A stretch of 64,000 nt of DNA, from the NCBI GenBank assembly GCA_944326265.1, contig CALVDE010000002.1, positions 62,001-126,000 of the forward strand, read 5' to 3'. This document shows, one piece after another, positions 43,402-52,321 of the stretch. Positions within the stretch are counted from its first letter, which is position 1. Every line of letters starts with the position of its first letter. Under the pieces are notes generated by a model. It was not told the origin of the DNA and searched no databases. It saw only the letters and a program-made list of their open reading frames with translations. The DNA comes from an uncultured Bacteroidales bacterium. Its GTDB lineage: Bacteria; Bacteroidota; Bacteroidia; Bacteroidales; UBA932. The position numbers were made by a program, and so were the translations under genes.

Positions 43402-44547
43402 CACTTCCGACTCAAGCATATCTATATTGAAGAGGTCCCTGGCGATAATCTCTCCGCTTCTGGAGATTACGTACATCGCCGGAAGTTCGGTCACATTGTA
43501 CTGCATGGCAGCCATTGAAGACGCACCGGCAGGATCGCATACACTGATCCACGGCAGTTCCTGCTCCCTCACCTGCATGGCCCATGCCGTCTTGTCGGTA
43601 TTGAGAGCCACCTGGTATATTTCCAGACCACGGGTACTGTATTTTTCATAAAGTTCCTTCAGCCCCACGTTGAATATCCTCTGCTCAGTATTGGACGAAT
43701 CCCAGAAACACAGCAGAATGACTTTTCCGGAAAGAGCGGAAAGCTGCCGCTGCTTTCCTTCAATGTCATTAAGGATTATCTCCGGATAATCCACCTCCTC
43801 GGCATAGGTTATGATGTTGTCTATTTCCAGTATATTGCGCCTTGTCCGGGCCTCATCTGCCAAAGCAGGCAAGTAAGGAGAGTCCGGATAACGCTGATAA
43901 AGCGAGTCGTACACTCTTTCCATGATCAGGGCATCCCTTGCCTCGGAGAATATCCTGAGTCCGTCCGATGTCTCATGATAGAGCACAGGAAGCACCGTCA
44001 TGGAAGAAAGGTGAGTCATAATATAACGGAGGGCATCCTGCTTGCGTCTGACATACATCATCCCGATCTCGCGTTTCAGGACCTTCACCTCTTTCTCATT
44101 GCCGGAATCCTGGGCAGCGAACAATGCTTCGGACAATGAGTCAAACCTGCGGTTAAACCTACGTATATCCTTGTCCACCTGAAGCATCAGTTCCGATTCT
44201 TCCGGACCGGATACAACCGCACTGTCCGGACCGCACAGACTCACCGAGACTTCATCTCCGGCACTGAGCAGCAGGGCCGCCGACATACCTCCGGATGTGA
44301 GGTATATGAATTCCGGCGAGGACTGGCTCACCGGAACCCGGCACGATGCTCTCCCTTCTTCCGTATAAAGAGTATCCAGAATTTCCAGTTCATTGACAAC
44401 CAACCTGGAGACCACTGCCTCCGTGCTGTCCGGAGCACCTTCTACTGTAAGACTTATACGCGCCTCATCCCTTCTTCCGCACGTCGCAATAAGGGCCGTG
44501 ATCAACGGAAGGGAAAATAAACAAATCCAGCAGTACTTCGATTTCAT
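43387..44547 (-). CDS. TlpA-like thioredoxin-fold envelope protein without CXXC
   Basis: A 386-residue protein. It has an N-terminal export signal ending near LIATCG (possible lipoprotein, though Thr at -1 is unusual) and a beta-rich N-terminal domain as in DUF4369-type thiol proteins. A helical middle part precedes the C-terminal thioredoxin fold (about 265-386). That fold has VILLCFWDSSNTEQRIFNVG where TlpA/ResA proteins have WASWCGPC, so both catalytic cysteines are missing. The cis-Pro site (ELPAMYVI) is kept. It therefore probably binds or chaperones rather than reduces. I chose MKSKYCWIC at 44547; the HIT gene ends 5 nt before it. Confidence 0.85.
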   Translation of the reverse strand: MKSKYCWICLFSLPLITALIATCGRRDEARISLTVEGAPDSTEAVVSRLVVNELEILDTLYTEEGRASCRVPVSQSSPEFIYLTSGGMSAALLLSAGDEVSVSLCGPDSAVVSGPEESELMLQVDKDIRRFNRRFDSLSEALFAAQDSGNEKEVKVLKREIGMMYVRRKQDALRYIMTHLSSMTVLPVLYHETSDGLRIFSEARDALIMERVYDSLYQRYPDSPYLPALADEARTRRNILEIDNIITYAEEVDYPEIILNDIEGKQRQLSALSGKVILLCFWDSSNTEQRIFNVGLKELYEKYSTRGLEIYQVALNTDKTAWAMQVREQELPWISVCDPAGASSMAAMQYNVTELPAMYVISRSGEIIARDLFNIDMLESEVSGLL

Positions 44548-44551
44548 AGAC

Positions 44552-44953
44552 TCAGAGTTTGGCATACTCCGCCGCTATCGACGCAGCTATCTCCTTAAAA
44601 CGCTCAGGACTGAGAGTCAGCTTGCTCTTCTTGAAATCCATATCTCCCTCACTGTCCAGGGGCACCAGATGAATGTGCGCATGAGGCACTTCCATGCCCA
44701 GCACAGCCACTCCTACCCTCTTGCAGGGGACTGCGGCCCTGACAGCCTTGGCGACCTTGCGGGCGAAGAGCTGCAGATCCACGTAGGTCTGCCCGTCCAG
44801 ATCGAAGAGGTAGTCCACCTCCTTCTTCGGAATAACCAGGGTGTGTCCCTCCTTCAGGGGATTGATGTCCAGAAATGCGTAGCAGCTATCGGTCTCAGCG
44901 ACCTTGTAGGAAGGAATTTCCCCGTTTACTATCCTGGTAAAAACAGATGCCAT
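44552..44953 (-). CDS. HIT family nucleotide-binding hydrolase
   Basis: A 133-residue protein with the histidine triad VPHAHIHLVPL (HxHxH) at about residue 95. The N-terminal motif IVNGEIPSYKVAETDSCYAFLDINPLKEGHTLVIPK is recognisable in parts. HIT hydrolases of this branch cleave AMP-linked phosphoramidates or dinucleotides. It lies between greA and the thioredoxin-like gene on the same strand, 18 nt after greA, so it belongs to the greA transcript. Confidence 0.95.
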   Translation of the reverse strand: MASVFTRIVNGEIPSYKVAETDSCYAFLDINPLKEGHTLVIPKKEVDYLFDLDGQTYVDLQLFARKVAKAVRAAVPCKRVGVAVLGMEVPHAHIHLVPLDSEGDMDFKKSKLTLSPERFKEIAASIAAEYAKL

Positions 44954-44971
44954 AGTAACGCGCCCTCCGGA

Positions 44972-45442
44972 TTAAAGTGATATGTCGAGAATTTCAAACT
45001 TCAGCACACCCGAGGGGACTTTAACCTCGACGACATCTCCTTTGCGCTTGCCTATCAGGGCCTTGCCGATTGGAGTGCCGGCAGCCAGCTTGCCCTCGCG
45101 GAAATTGGCCTCGCTCTCGCCCACCAGTGTGTACTGCACTGTCGTATTGTTGAGCAGATTCTTAAGAGTCACCTTTGTAAGCATCTGCACATGGTCAGTG
45201 CTGATCTTGGACTCGTCGATTACGCGGGCATTGGCCACGAGATTCTCGAGTTTGGATATCTTGAGTTCCAGAAGGCCCTGTGCCTCCTTGGCCGCATCAT
45301 ATTCTGCGTTCTCTGAAAGGTCTCCCTTATCTCTGGCCTCTGCTATCTGCCTGGAAATAACAGGTCTCTGACTGATGGCCTCCGCCAGTTCGGCCTTGAG
45401 TTTCTCAAGACCTTCGGATGTTACATAATGAGTGTCTGACAT
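44972..45442 (-). CDS. greA: Transcription elongation factor GreA
   Basis: A 156-residue protein: N-terminal coiled coil with EGLEKLKAELAEA and AEARDKGDLSENAEYDAAKEAQG (the Asp-Leu-Ser-Glu-Asn tip), and a C-terminal FKBP-like domain with YTLVGESEANFREGKLAAG and TPIGKALIGKRKGD. It inserts into the RNA polymerase secondary channel and triggers cleavage of backtracked RNA. It has its own promoter at 45520-45527 and an intrinsic terminator hairpin within the leader (45470-45508), implying attenuation. Confidence 0.97.
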   Translation of the reverse strand: MSDTHYVTSEGLEKLKAELAEAISQRPVISRQIAEARDKGDLSENAEYDAAKEAQGLLELKISKLENLVANARVIDESKISTDHVQMLTKVTLKNLLNNTTVQYTLVGESEANFREGKLAAGTPIGKALIGKRKGDVVEVKVPSGVLKFEILDISL

Positions 45443-45469
45443 AATATCAATGTGTTTTGCTTGTTACAA

Positions 45470-45508
45470 AAAATCAAAAAAAGAATCCCGCGCTGCCAGT
45501 ACGGGACC
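45470..45508 (-). terminator. Intrinsic terminator inside the greA leader
   Basis: On the minus strand TCCCG and CGGGA (extendable with G-T pairs) form a stem over an inner CTG/CAG element. A T-tract of seven T and then six more T follows. It lies downstream of the greA -7 box and upstream of the greA ATG. Confidence 0.65.
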
Positions 45509-45519
45509 CTTTCTCAATG

Positions 45520-45527
45520 CAAAGATA
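45520..45527 (-). promoter_or_regulatory. -7 box of greA
   Basis: TATCTTTG on the minus strand, 77 nt before the greA ATG at 45442. The predicted transcript start is just before the terminator hairpin. Confidence 0.6.
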
Positions 45528-45547
45528 CGAATATTTTTAAATAAAAT

Positions 45548-45937
45548 TCATTTCTCCAGATATTTCGGATGCATTATCTCCGAATATATCACCATGTCCC
45601 TGGCATTGAAGCGGTGTCTGCGGCGGGATGCCGTCTGATGATCACCGGTATGCGGGACGGCAGGAACTTCTGCGGCAGGTTCAGGGACAGGCGTGGGAGC
45701 CGGGGCTGACACGGAAGCTGACACCGGCTCCGGCACCGCTACCGGCTCCGGATGGCTCTCATCCACAGCATCCACGGTCCTCGTTTCTACAGGCTGCCAC
45801 GGTATACCGGGCATCTCAGGAGTCTCCACCGGATGAGGAGGACGGGGTCTGTCCCTCTTTTTTTTCTTCTTGCCGTTCTCGAAAACTGCGGGAAGTACGA
45901 ACACCAGTATAGCGATGATTATGCTCAGCCAGTCCAT
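45548..45937 (-). CDS. Small membrane-anchored protein with Pro/Ala/Val-rich linker
   Basis: A 129-residue protein. One N-terminal membrane helix (MDWLSIIIAILVFVLPAVF) is followed by a basic patch (KKKKKRDRPR), then about 60 residues of Pro, Val, Ala and Glu (EPVAVPEPVSASVSAPAPTP). The basic end, ASRRRHRFNARDMVIYSEIM-HPKYLEK, is better conserved in style than the linker. It would place a short functional C-terminal motif at a distance from the membrane. I recognise the pattern from Bacteroidales but know no function. It lies 16 nt after ribF. Confidence 0.65.
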   Translation of the reverse strand: MDWLSIIIAILVFVLPAVFENGKKKKKRDRPRPPHPVETPEMPGIPWQPVETRTVDAVDESHPEPVAVPEPVSASVSAPAPTPVPEPAAEVPAVPHTGDHQTASRRRHRFNARDMVIYSEIMHPKYLEK

Positions 45938-45953
45938 ATATAGAGATTTAGAA

Positions 45954-46850
45954 TTACCGTGACAAATATAGCATTTTCTCGGCTATTCTCCTATCTTCCT
46001 CCATCTGAAGCCGCAGTTCGCCGAGGGAGGCGAAACGTCTCTCGTCGCGGAGACGGGCGATGAAGCTGATGCGGAGGTCCAGACCGTAGATGTCGTCGTT
46101 GAAGCCGAATATGTTGGTCTCGATAGTACGGGCATTGCCCTCAGCCACCGTCGGCCGCGTCCCGATGTTGCAGATACCGCCGTGGTGCTGCCCGAGGACT
46201 TCCACCTCGACGGCATAGACACCGTTGGCCGGAACGATCTTGAGCGGTTCGTAAAGTTCCATGTTGGCTGTGGGGAAACCCATTGTCCTGCCTAGTTTGT
46301 TGCCGGCGACCACTACCCCCAGGAGAGAATAGCTGTAGCCCAGCATTTCAGCGGCCTCCCGCACCTCTCCTGCGGCAATGGCATTGCGGATCTGCGTTGA
46401 ACTGACCTTTCTGTCTCCGCAGTGGACCTCCTCTACTATGCGGGTTCTCAAGCCTACGGTAGCGGCCAATGCTGCCAGTTCCTCTCTGGATGCAGTGGAC
46501 GAGCGTCCGAGCCGGTGGTCATATCCAATGATAAGAGTATCCGCGTGGAAGCGGTCCACGAGATACTCTTTCATGAATTCGGTCGTGCTCAGCCGGCTGA
46601 ATTCCCGGGTGAACGGGACGACATGGACATGGTCTATGCCGAAACGGTAGATGAGTTCTCTTTTCTCCTCCAGGGTGTTGAGCAGGCGGAAAGTAGAAGC
46701 ATCCTGCTGCAGGACGTTGCGCGGATGCGGCCAGAAAGTGACGACAGCACTCTCCTCGCCTTCCTCCCGTGCAATATCCTTCAGCACCTGCAGGACAGCC
46801 CTGTGTCCGGCATGTACTCCGTCGAAAAAACCAGTCGCGGCTACAACCAT
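45954..46850 (-). CDS. ribF: Bifunctional riboflavin kinase/FAD synthetase
   Basis: A 298-residue protein. The N-terminal FAD synthetase nucleotidyltransferase domain has ATGFFDGVHAGHRAVLQ, FGIDHVHVVPFTREFSRLS and the YDHRLGRS segment with SSTQIRNAI. The C-terminal riboflavin kinase domain has GRTMGFPTANMELYEPLKIVPANGVYAV (in parts) and ETNIFGFNDDIYG. It makes FMN then FAD from riboflavin. I chose MVVAATGFFDG at 46850, which overlaps the last 10 nt of the phosphorylase fusion; the upstream extension runs into that gene. Confidence 0.96.
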   Translation of the reverse strand: MVVAATGFFDGVHAGHRAVLQVLKDIAREEGEESAVVTFWPHPRNVLQQDASTFRLLNTLEEKRELIYRFGIDHVHVVPFTREFSRLSTTEFMKEYLVDRFHADTLIIGYDHRLGRSSTASREELAALAATVGLRTRIVEEVHCGDRKVSSTQIRNAIAAGEVREAAEMLGYSYSLLGVVVAGNKLGRTMGFPTANMELYEPLKIVPANGVYAVEVEVLGQHHGGICNIGTRPTVAEGNARTIETNIFGFNDDIYGLDLRISFIARLRDERRFASLGELRLQMEEDRRIAEKMLYLSR

Positions 46851-49800
46851 CTCACAAGTTCCATATCCTGACGGTGCGGCAGAAGATCGTTCTTTGCGAA
46901 CACCCTTACTGTCAGATAATACACTCCTGTAGCCGTGGGTATTAGCCGGCACACGTATCTTGCCGTGCCGTCCTCACCGGACTCGTATACAAACGTAAAG
47001 CACTGGCGGACGTGATATACTCCCTTGCGGTCCTGTTCCGCCCATACCAGCTCCACTCCTATATCCTCGGGATTGATGTCTCCTATGAAAAGTTCCAGCC
47101 TGAAGACACGCTCCTTGCCGAGCATGGGCTGATCGTTGGAATCCGTAGGACGGACATAGTCCTTTATCTCTATATGCTGCCAGCTGTTCCGGATATTCTT
47201 CTTCCAGAATGCAATCTCCCTGGCCACGGCGCAGTCGTTGCGGTTGAGCCTGAGAGTCCTGTCATACAACGGCATGTAATACTTGTTCATATAGTCGGTC
47301 AGCATCCTGTTGGTTGTGAAATTGGACGCTACCTGCGCTATGGTGTTCTTGATGTACCCTATCCACGCCGAAGGTATGCCGGTGCCGCTGTCCCTGCCGT
47401 CATAGAAACCGGGAGCGATCTCGTTCTCGATGATGTTGTAGATGGTGGCGGCATCCAGCTCGTCCTGGAAATTCTGGTCATCATACGTCTTCTCCATAGG
47501 AAGGGCCCACCCGGCACCTTTCTTATAGCCCTCGATCCACCATCCGTCAAGCACTGAGAAATGCATCACACCGTTCATCGCGGCTTTCTCGCCGGATGTA
47601 CCGGAAGCCTCCAGAGGACGTGTAGGCGTGTTCATCCACACATCCACGCCCTGCACCAGAGCCTTGGCCAGATTCATGTCGTAATTGGGCACGAAAACAA
47701 TCTTTCCTATGAACTGAGGCATCTTGGATATGTCTACGATGCGCTTGATGAGATCCTGACCGGCCTTGTCAGCGGGATGGGCCTTGCCGGCAAAGATGAA
47801 CTGGACAGGACGGTCGGGGTTGTTGACTATAGCATTGAGCCTGTCGAGGTCCCTGAAGAGCAGATGGGCCCTCTTGTAGGTGGCGAATCTTCTGGCGAAA
47901 CCTATGGTCAGCACATCGCTGCGCAGGGTATCCATGATGGTCACTATCTGGTGAGGCGAGTAGTGGCTGGATATATCGGTGTTCGAGATACGCTTCTTGA
48001 CCACCTCTATCATCCTGGCGCGCAGCTCGCTGCGGACGTTCCATATCACGGAGTCATCCACGGAGTATATGCCCTCGAAGCACTTCCTGTCATACTTGTG
48101 GGCGGCGAACTCGGGGCCGAATACCTTGGCGTGTATGGCCTTCCACTGCGGTGCGGTCCAGGTCGGATAGTGTACTCCGTTGGTCACATAGCCGATATGC
48201 AGTTCCTCGGGCAGATAGCCGGGCCACAGTCCGCCGAGTATCTGCTGGCTGACCTTGCCGTGCATCCAGCTGACGCCGTTGACCTCCTGCGAAAGATTGC
48301 ATGCCAGATTGCTCATGGAGAATTTCTCATTCCTGTCCGTGGGATTGATCTTGCCGAGCGCCATCATTGTCTCCCAGTCGATCTTCATCCTCTGAGGATA
48401 GTGATTGAGATATGTCCTGAGCATATCCTCGCTGAACGCATCATGTCCGGCGGGCACCGGTGTGTGCGTGGTGAACAGCGACGAGCACCTGACAAGCTCC
48501 ATGGCCTCGGAGAACGACAGGCCGCGCGCCACATACTCGCGCAGACGCTCCAGACCTATGAAGGCAGCATGGCCCTCGTTGCAGTGATATATGTCGCACT
48601 CTATGCCGAGGGCCCTCAGGGCCCTTATACCGCCTATGCCCAGCAGCAGCTCCTGCTTAAGACGGTTCTCCCAGTCGCCTCCGTACAGATGGTGGGTTAT
48701 CTGGCGGTCCTCCGGAAGGTTGTCCTCGAAGTCGGTATCCAGCAGATACAGTTCTGTACGGCCCACATCCACTCTCCAGATCTTGGCATGGACAGTACGG
48801 CCCGGGAACACGATGGATACCATCTTCCAATTGCCGCTCTCATCCCTGACAGGCATTGCCGGAATCTTGAAGAAGTCCTGAGGCTCGTAATCTGCCACCT
48901 GGTCTCCCTGCGCGGTAAGCCTCTGGCTGAAATACCCGTAGCGGTAAAGCAGGCCGACACCCGTCATCCTGACCTTCATGTCGCTGGATTCCTTAAGGTA
49001 GTCTCCGGCCAGCATACCGAGACCGCCAGAATATATCTTCAGGGATGTGTCCAGACCGTATTCCATGCTGAAATATGCGATGGACGGAGCACTCCGCTCT
49101 TTCTTGCCCTCCATATATGCATTGAACGTCTCTGTCACGGCATCCAGCCTGGCCAGGAAATCAGGATCGTTCTCCAGCCGGTTGTAATCACTGAGAGTCA
49201 ACCGGTCCAGCAGGGCTATGGGATTACGCTCGCACTTTCTCCAGAGCTCCGGACTGATACTCATGAACAGGTCCATGGCTTCCTGGTTCCAGCACCACCA
49301 CAGGTTCTTGGAGATGATGTCCAGATAACGGAGCCTCTCGGGCATCACGCGGGTTACGATGATGCGGCTCCACGAGGGACGGTTGACCTCGAAGCGGTGA
49401 TAGTTCTGCACCTGCTCCTTGAACTCCGGGAAAGCCCCCACTGCGGCCACCAGACGGTCCAGCGCCATGGAATAAGCCTGCTTGTAGTAATATATGTTGT
49501 GCTTCCACAGAGCTATCTCCGAGACTTCCACCGCATTCTCCCTGTACTGTTCCATCGTCTCTTCAGAGACAGCCGCCATGTCGGTCACTGTCTTGAGAAC
49601 GGTATCCACCACCTGACCGTAATTGGAGTCATTCCTGGGAACGATAGTGACGGAAGGATGCGATGCGTTGTAATGGCTGCGCACCCACAGACCGAATCCG
49701 GCAAGGGTAGTCGTAACGGTAGGCACACCGAATGCCAGCGACTCCAGCGGTGTATAGCCCCACGGCTCATAATACGAGGGGAACAGCGTCAGGTCCATAC

Positions 49801-51073
49801 CCGGCAGCAGATCGTAATATTTCATGTTGAGCACTCCGTCGTTGCCGTTGAGATATGACGGCACGAAGAATACCTTGACCTTGTCTTCCTTGCTGTTGAG
49901 AAGATTAAGGGCCTTCAGACGGCTGAGCACGGCATCGGTACCCGGTTCCGTCAGGACATGCGTAGTCTGGGTCAGGTAATCCGTACCGTCTCCTGCCAGC
50001 TTGGAGACAAGTGCCTTGTCCGGGCCGTTATGAGCGGCAGGGACCATGATGAAAGCCACTATGGTCCTGTCCCTCCAGCTGGAATTGCGAAGCCGGCCCA
50101 TCACGTCCAGGAATACATCCAGTCCCTTGTTCTTGTATTCGTACCGGCCGCTTATACCGACTATGAATGCTCCGGAACAGTCCTCGCCGCACATGGCCGA
50201 GGCCAGATCCGTCAACGCCTTGCGCCCCCTGGCCCTCACCTCCGCCTTCTTGTCCTTCCGGGGAAGGATACCGTTGTCGAAGCCGTTGGGGGTAATCAGG
50301 TCCACCTTCTTGCCCAGCAGATACCCGCACTCAGTGGCAGTGATGTCGCTGACCGTTGTAAACACATCCGCATTGACAGCCGCGCACCTTTCAAGAGAAT
50401 GCTTTGCCATCACGTTGTAGTAGCGGGCCTTCTCGTCGGCATTGCAGCTGCTGAGGGTCTCGTACAGCGGCACGTTGTTGCAGGCCAGGCATCTTCCGAC
50501 CACCGTAGCGTGAGTCGTGAATATGGTGGCAATATGGGCACCGGAACTCTTGAGATACAGTATTCCCGCTCCGGTCATCCATTCATGGAAATGGGCCACC
50601 ACTCTGTGATGGGGCTGAAGGTTGAAACGGACAAAACTCTCGATTACCTTTCCGGCCGCATAGCCGAACAGGGCCGACTCGATGAAATCCCACTGTCCGG
50701 AGATCGAATCCAGCTTGAATTTCTCCCACAGCGAGGTGAATATCTCATTTTTTTTCGGAATGAACTGCGAGAAATCCACCAGTACCGCTATGGGACTGCC
50801 GGGAATGTTCCAGCGTCCCACCCGCAGTCTCAGCCCCTCTTCCGCAGCGGCTATGCGCCATGAGCGGAACAGTATGGGGTCTTCCGTGAACTCCGGATTG
50901 CCGGCCGTGTCGATCAGGACATCGGGGCCGATATGGATATGATTGTTCTTCAGTTCCTTTGACAGGTTCAACGACTTGGAGGCCAGCACGGTATGGATGC
51001 CTCCTACCTTATTGCACACCTCCCAGCTTGCCTCGAACAGATAGTCGGGCATCACAACTTTCTCGGTACTCAT
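46841..51073 (-). CDS. Fusion of GT3 glycogen synthase and GT35 alpha-glucan phosphorylase
   Basis: A 1410-residue protein with two complete enzymes. Residues about 1-545 form a eukaryote-like GT3 glycogen synthase: FEASWEVCNKVGGIHTVLAS, HFHEWMTGAG, TTHATVVGRCLA and the ExxxxxxxE motif in YYEPWGYTPLESLA. Residues about 555-1410 form a DUF3417/GT35 phosphorylase: IAYFSMEYGLDTSLKIYSGG, YHCNEGHAAF, TNGVHYPTW, ARRFATYKRAHL and GTSGEKAAMNG with the pyridoxal-phosphate Lys. One half builds alpha-1,4-glucan and the other releases glucose 1-phosphate. It is in an operon with GH57, GT4, debranching and branching enzymes, upstream of ribF. Confidence 0.93.
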   Translation of the reverse strand: MSTEKVVMPDYLFEASWEVCNKVGGIHTVLASKSLNLSKELKNNHIHIGPDVLIDTAGNPEFTEDPILFRSWRIAAAEEGLRLRVGRWNIPGSPIAVLVDFSQFIPKKNEIFTSLWEKFKLDSISGQWDFIESALFGYAAGKVIESFVRFNLQPHHRVVAHFHEWMTGAGILYLKSSGAHIATIFTTHATVVGRCLACNNVPLYETLSSCNADEKARYYNVMAKHSLERCAAVNADVFTTVSDITATECGYLLGKKVDLITPNGFDNGILPRKDKKAEVRARGRKALTDLASAMCGEDCSGAFIVGISGRYEYKNKGLDVFLDVMGRLRNSSWRDRTIVAFIMVPAAHNGPDKALVSKLAGDGTDYLTQTTHVLTEPGTDAVLSRLKALNLLNSKEDKVKVFFVPSYLNGNDGVLNMKYYDLLPGMDLTLFPSYYEPWGYTPLESLAFGVPTVTTTLAGFGLWVRSHYNASHPSVTIVPRNDSNYGQVVDTVLKTVTDMAAVSEETMEQYRENAVEVSEIALWKHNIYYYKQAYSMALDRLVAAVGAFPEFKEQVQNYHRFEVNRPSWSRIIVTRVMPERLRYLDIISKNLWWCWNQEAMDLFMSISPELWRKCERNPIALLDRLTLSDYNRLENDPDFLARLDAVTETFNAYMEGKKERSAPSIAYFSMEYGLDTSLKIYSGGLGMLAGDYLKESSDMKVRMTGVGLLYRYGYFSQRLTAQGDQVADYEPQDFFKIPAMPVRDESGNWKMVSIVFPGRTVHAKIWRVDVGRTELYLLDTDFEDNLPEDRQITHHLYGGDWENRLKQELLLGIGGIRALRALGIECDIYHCNEGHAAFIGLERLREYVARGLSFSEAMELVRCSSLFTTHTPVPAGHDAFSEDMLRTYLNHYPQRMKIDWETMMALGKINPTDRNEKFSMSNLACNLSQEVNGVSWMHGKVSQQILGGLWPGYLPEELHIGYVTNGVHYPTWTAPQWKAIHAKVFGPEFAAHKYDRKCFEGIYSVDDSVIWNVRSELRARMIEVVKKRISNTDISSHYSPHQIVTIMDTLRSDVLTIGFARRFATYKRAHLLFRDLDRLNAIVNNPDRPVQFIFAGKAHPADKAGQDLIKRIVDISKMPQFIGKIVFVPNYDMNLAKALVQGVDVWMNTPTRPLEASGTSGEKAAMNGVMHFSVLDGWWIEGYKKGAGWALPMEKTYDDQNFQDELDAATIYNIIENEIAPGFYDGRDSGTGIPSAWIGYIKNTIAQVASNFTTNRMLTDYMNKYYMPLYDRTLRLNRNDCAVAREIAFWKKNIRNSWQHIEIKDYVRPTDSNDQPMLGKERVFRLELFIGDINPEDIGVELVWAEQDRKGVYHVRQCFTFVYESGEDGTARYVCRLIPTATGVYYLTVRVFAKNDLLPHRQDMELVRWL

Positions 51074-51104
51074 AAATATCTCAAAATGATGGGTAACTAT
51101 TGTA

Positions 51105-52310
51105 TTATTCCTGTTTCAGCCGTCTGTCCACCCTCAGCATGAAATCACTCAGGACATTCATATAATTGATAAATGCCTCGTATGGCGTGTCATACGGGTT
51201 GAAGTAATTGTGCACCGCCCCGTCCGAAAAGAACTTGGTGCACATATAGTAAAAATGGTCGCTTTCCTGCAGTTTCAGGAAATCCCCGTACAGTCCGGAA
51301 TCCTCCGCCGCCGTCACCTTGTCGACAAGGGCATAGAGCTTCGAGGAGGACTCATTCTGCAATTCATTGCCGAGCCACGCGGTGGTGTCTCTCTCCTCGT
51401 CCGCCCAGGATATGGGGAAAGGTACGTTGAGAGGTGCTACGGGCTGATGCTTCCTGATCACCTGCTGAGGTGTGCAGAACTCGAAATCTGTCTGCGCCAG
51501 CACCGTCTCGGGGAGGGCCCTGAAGAACTCGAAAATACCCGTGGAGGCATTCTGATGCTCACCGAAAGTCTCGTAATCCATGAACAGATTGATTACCTCT
51601 CCGTCCTTTATGGAGTCCAGCAGCCACGACACATACTTGACGGCATCTACCGGCCACTTGTTCCAGGAGCGGTCCGAGAACCTGAATGCGATGTCATCGC
51701 TGAGCGTGAAATTACGCAGAAGCAGCTTGAGTTTTGGATTGATTGCGTTGGTATATACGTAGTTCGGAGACTTCCATCCCAGAATGTGCTTGGCCCCCTC
51801 GGTCAGCATACAGGTGAAGCCCATCCTGCTGACGAGCGAGCCTATCTCGTCGGAGTAGATCAGCTCGGTGTTCCTGAAGGTCTTGGGCTTCTTGCCGAAA
51901 TACTTGGCGATAAGGGCCGAGTGCAGCTTGACCTGCTTCTCGAACTCCGATGGAGAGAAGAGGGAGGCCAGGGTATGGGAATAGGTCTCGCCGACAAACT
52001 CCACACAGCCTGTAGCCGCGAGTTCCTTGAAACTGTCCAGGACCTCGGGCGCGTATGCCTCGAACTGTCCGATTACCGAGCCTGATATCGAAAACGCCAC
52101 CTTGAATTTCTTTCCGCATGACGCTATGATATCCAGCAGCAGGCGGTTCATCGGAAGATAGCATCTGTCGGCCACGCGGCGGAGGATGGTCCTGTTGGAG
52201 AAATCATCGTAATAATGAGAGTCATTCCCGATATCGAAGAAACGGTACTGTCTCAGCCTGTCCGGCTGGTGTACCTGAAAATATATACAGATCGACGGTT
52301 TTGTTTCCAT
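51105..52310 (-). CDS. GH57 family alpha-amylase/glucanotransferase
   Basis: A 401-residue protein of glycoside hydrolase family 57: ICIYFQVHQPDRLR at the N-terminus, TFRNTELIYSDEIG with the catalytic Glu, and NLFMDYETFGEH with the catalytic Asp. GH57 enzymes act on alpha-1,4 or alpha-1,6 glucans with retention. There is no signal peptide, so it works on cytoplasmic glycogen. I chose METKPSICIYF at 52310. It sits between GT4 and the GT3-GT35 fusion; the same trio occurs in Bacteroides glycogen clusters. Confidence 0.93.
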   Translation of the reverse strand: METKPSICIYFQVHQPDRLRQYRFFDIGNDSHYYDDFSNRTILRRVADRCYLPMNRLLLDIIASCGKKFKVAFSISGSVIGQFEAYAPEVLDSFKELAATGCVEFVGETYSHTLASLFSPSEFEKQVKLHSALIAKYFGKKPKTFRNTELIYSDEIGSLVSRMGFTCMLTEGAKHILGWKSPNYVYTNAINPKLKLLLRNFTLSDDIAFRFSDRSWNKWPVDAVKYVSWLLDSIKDGEVINLFMDYETFGEHQNASTGIFEFFRALPETVLAQTDFEFCTPQQVIRKHQPVAPLNVPFPISWADEERDTTAWLGNELQNESSSKLYALVDKVTAAEDSGLYGDFLKLQESDHFYYMCTKFFSDGAVHNYFNPYDTPYEAFINYMNVLSDFMLRVDRRLKQE

Positions 52311-52321
52311 AATTAGTGTTT

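Noticed and set aside
47561..49858. Open frame of 765 codons on the plus strand
   Set aside because: Antisense to the phosphorylase half of the fusion, whose catalytic motifs are intact. No recognisable domain in the plus-strand translation.
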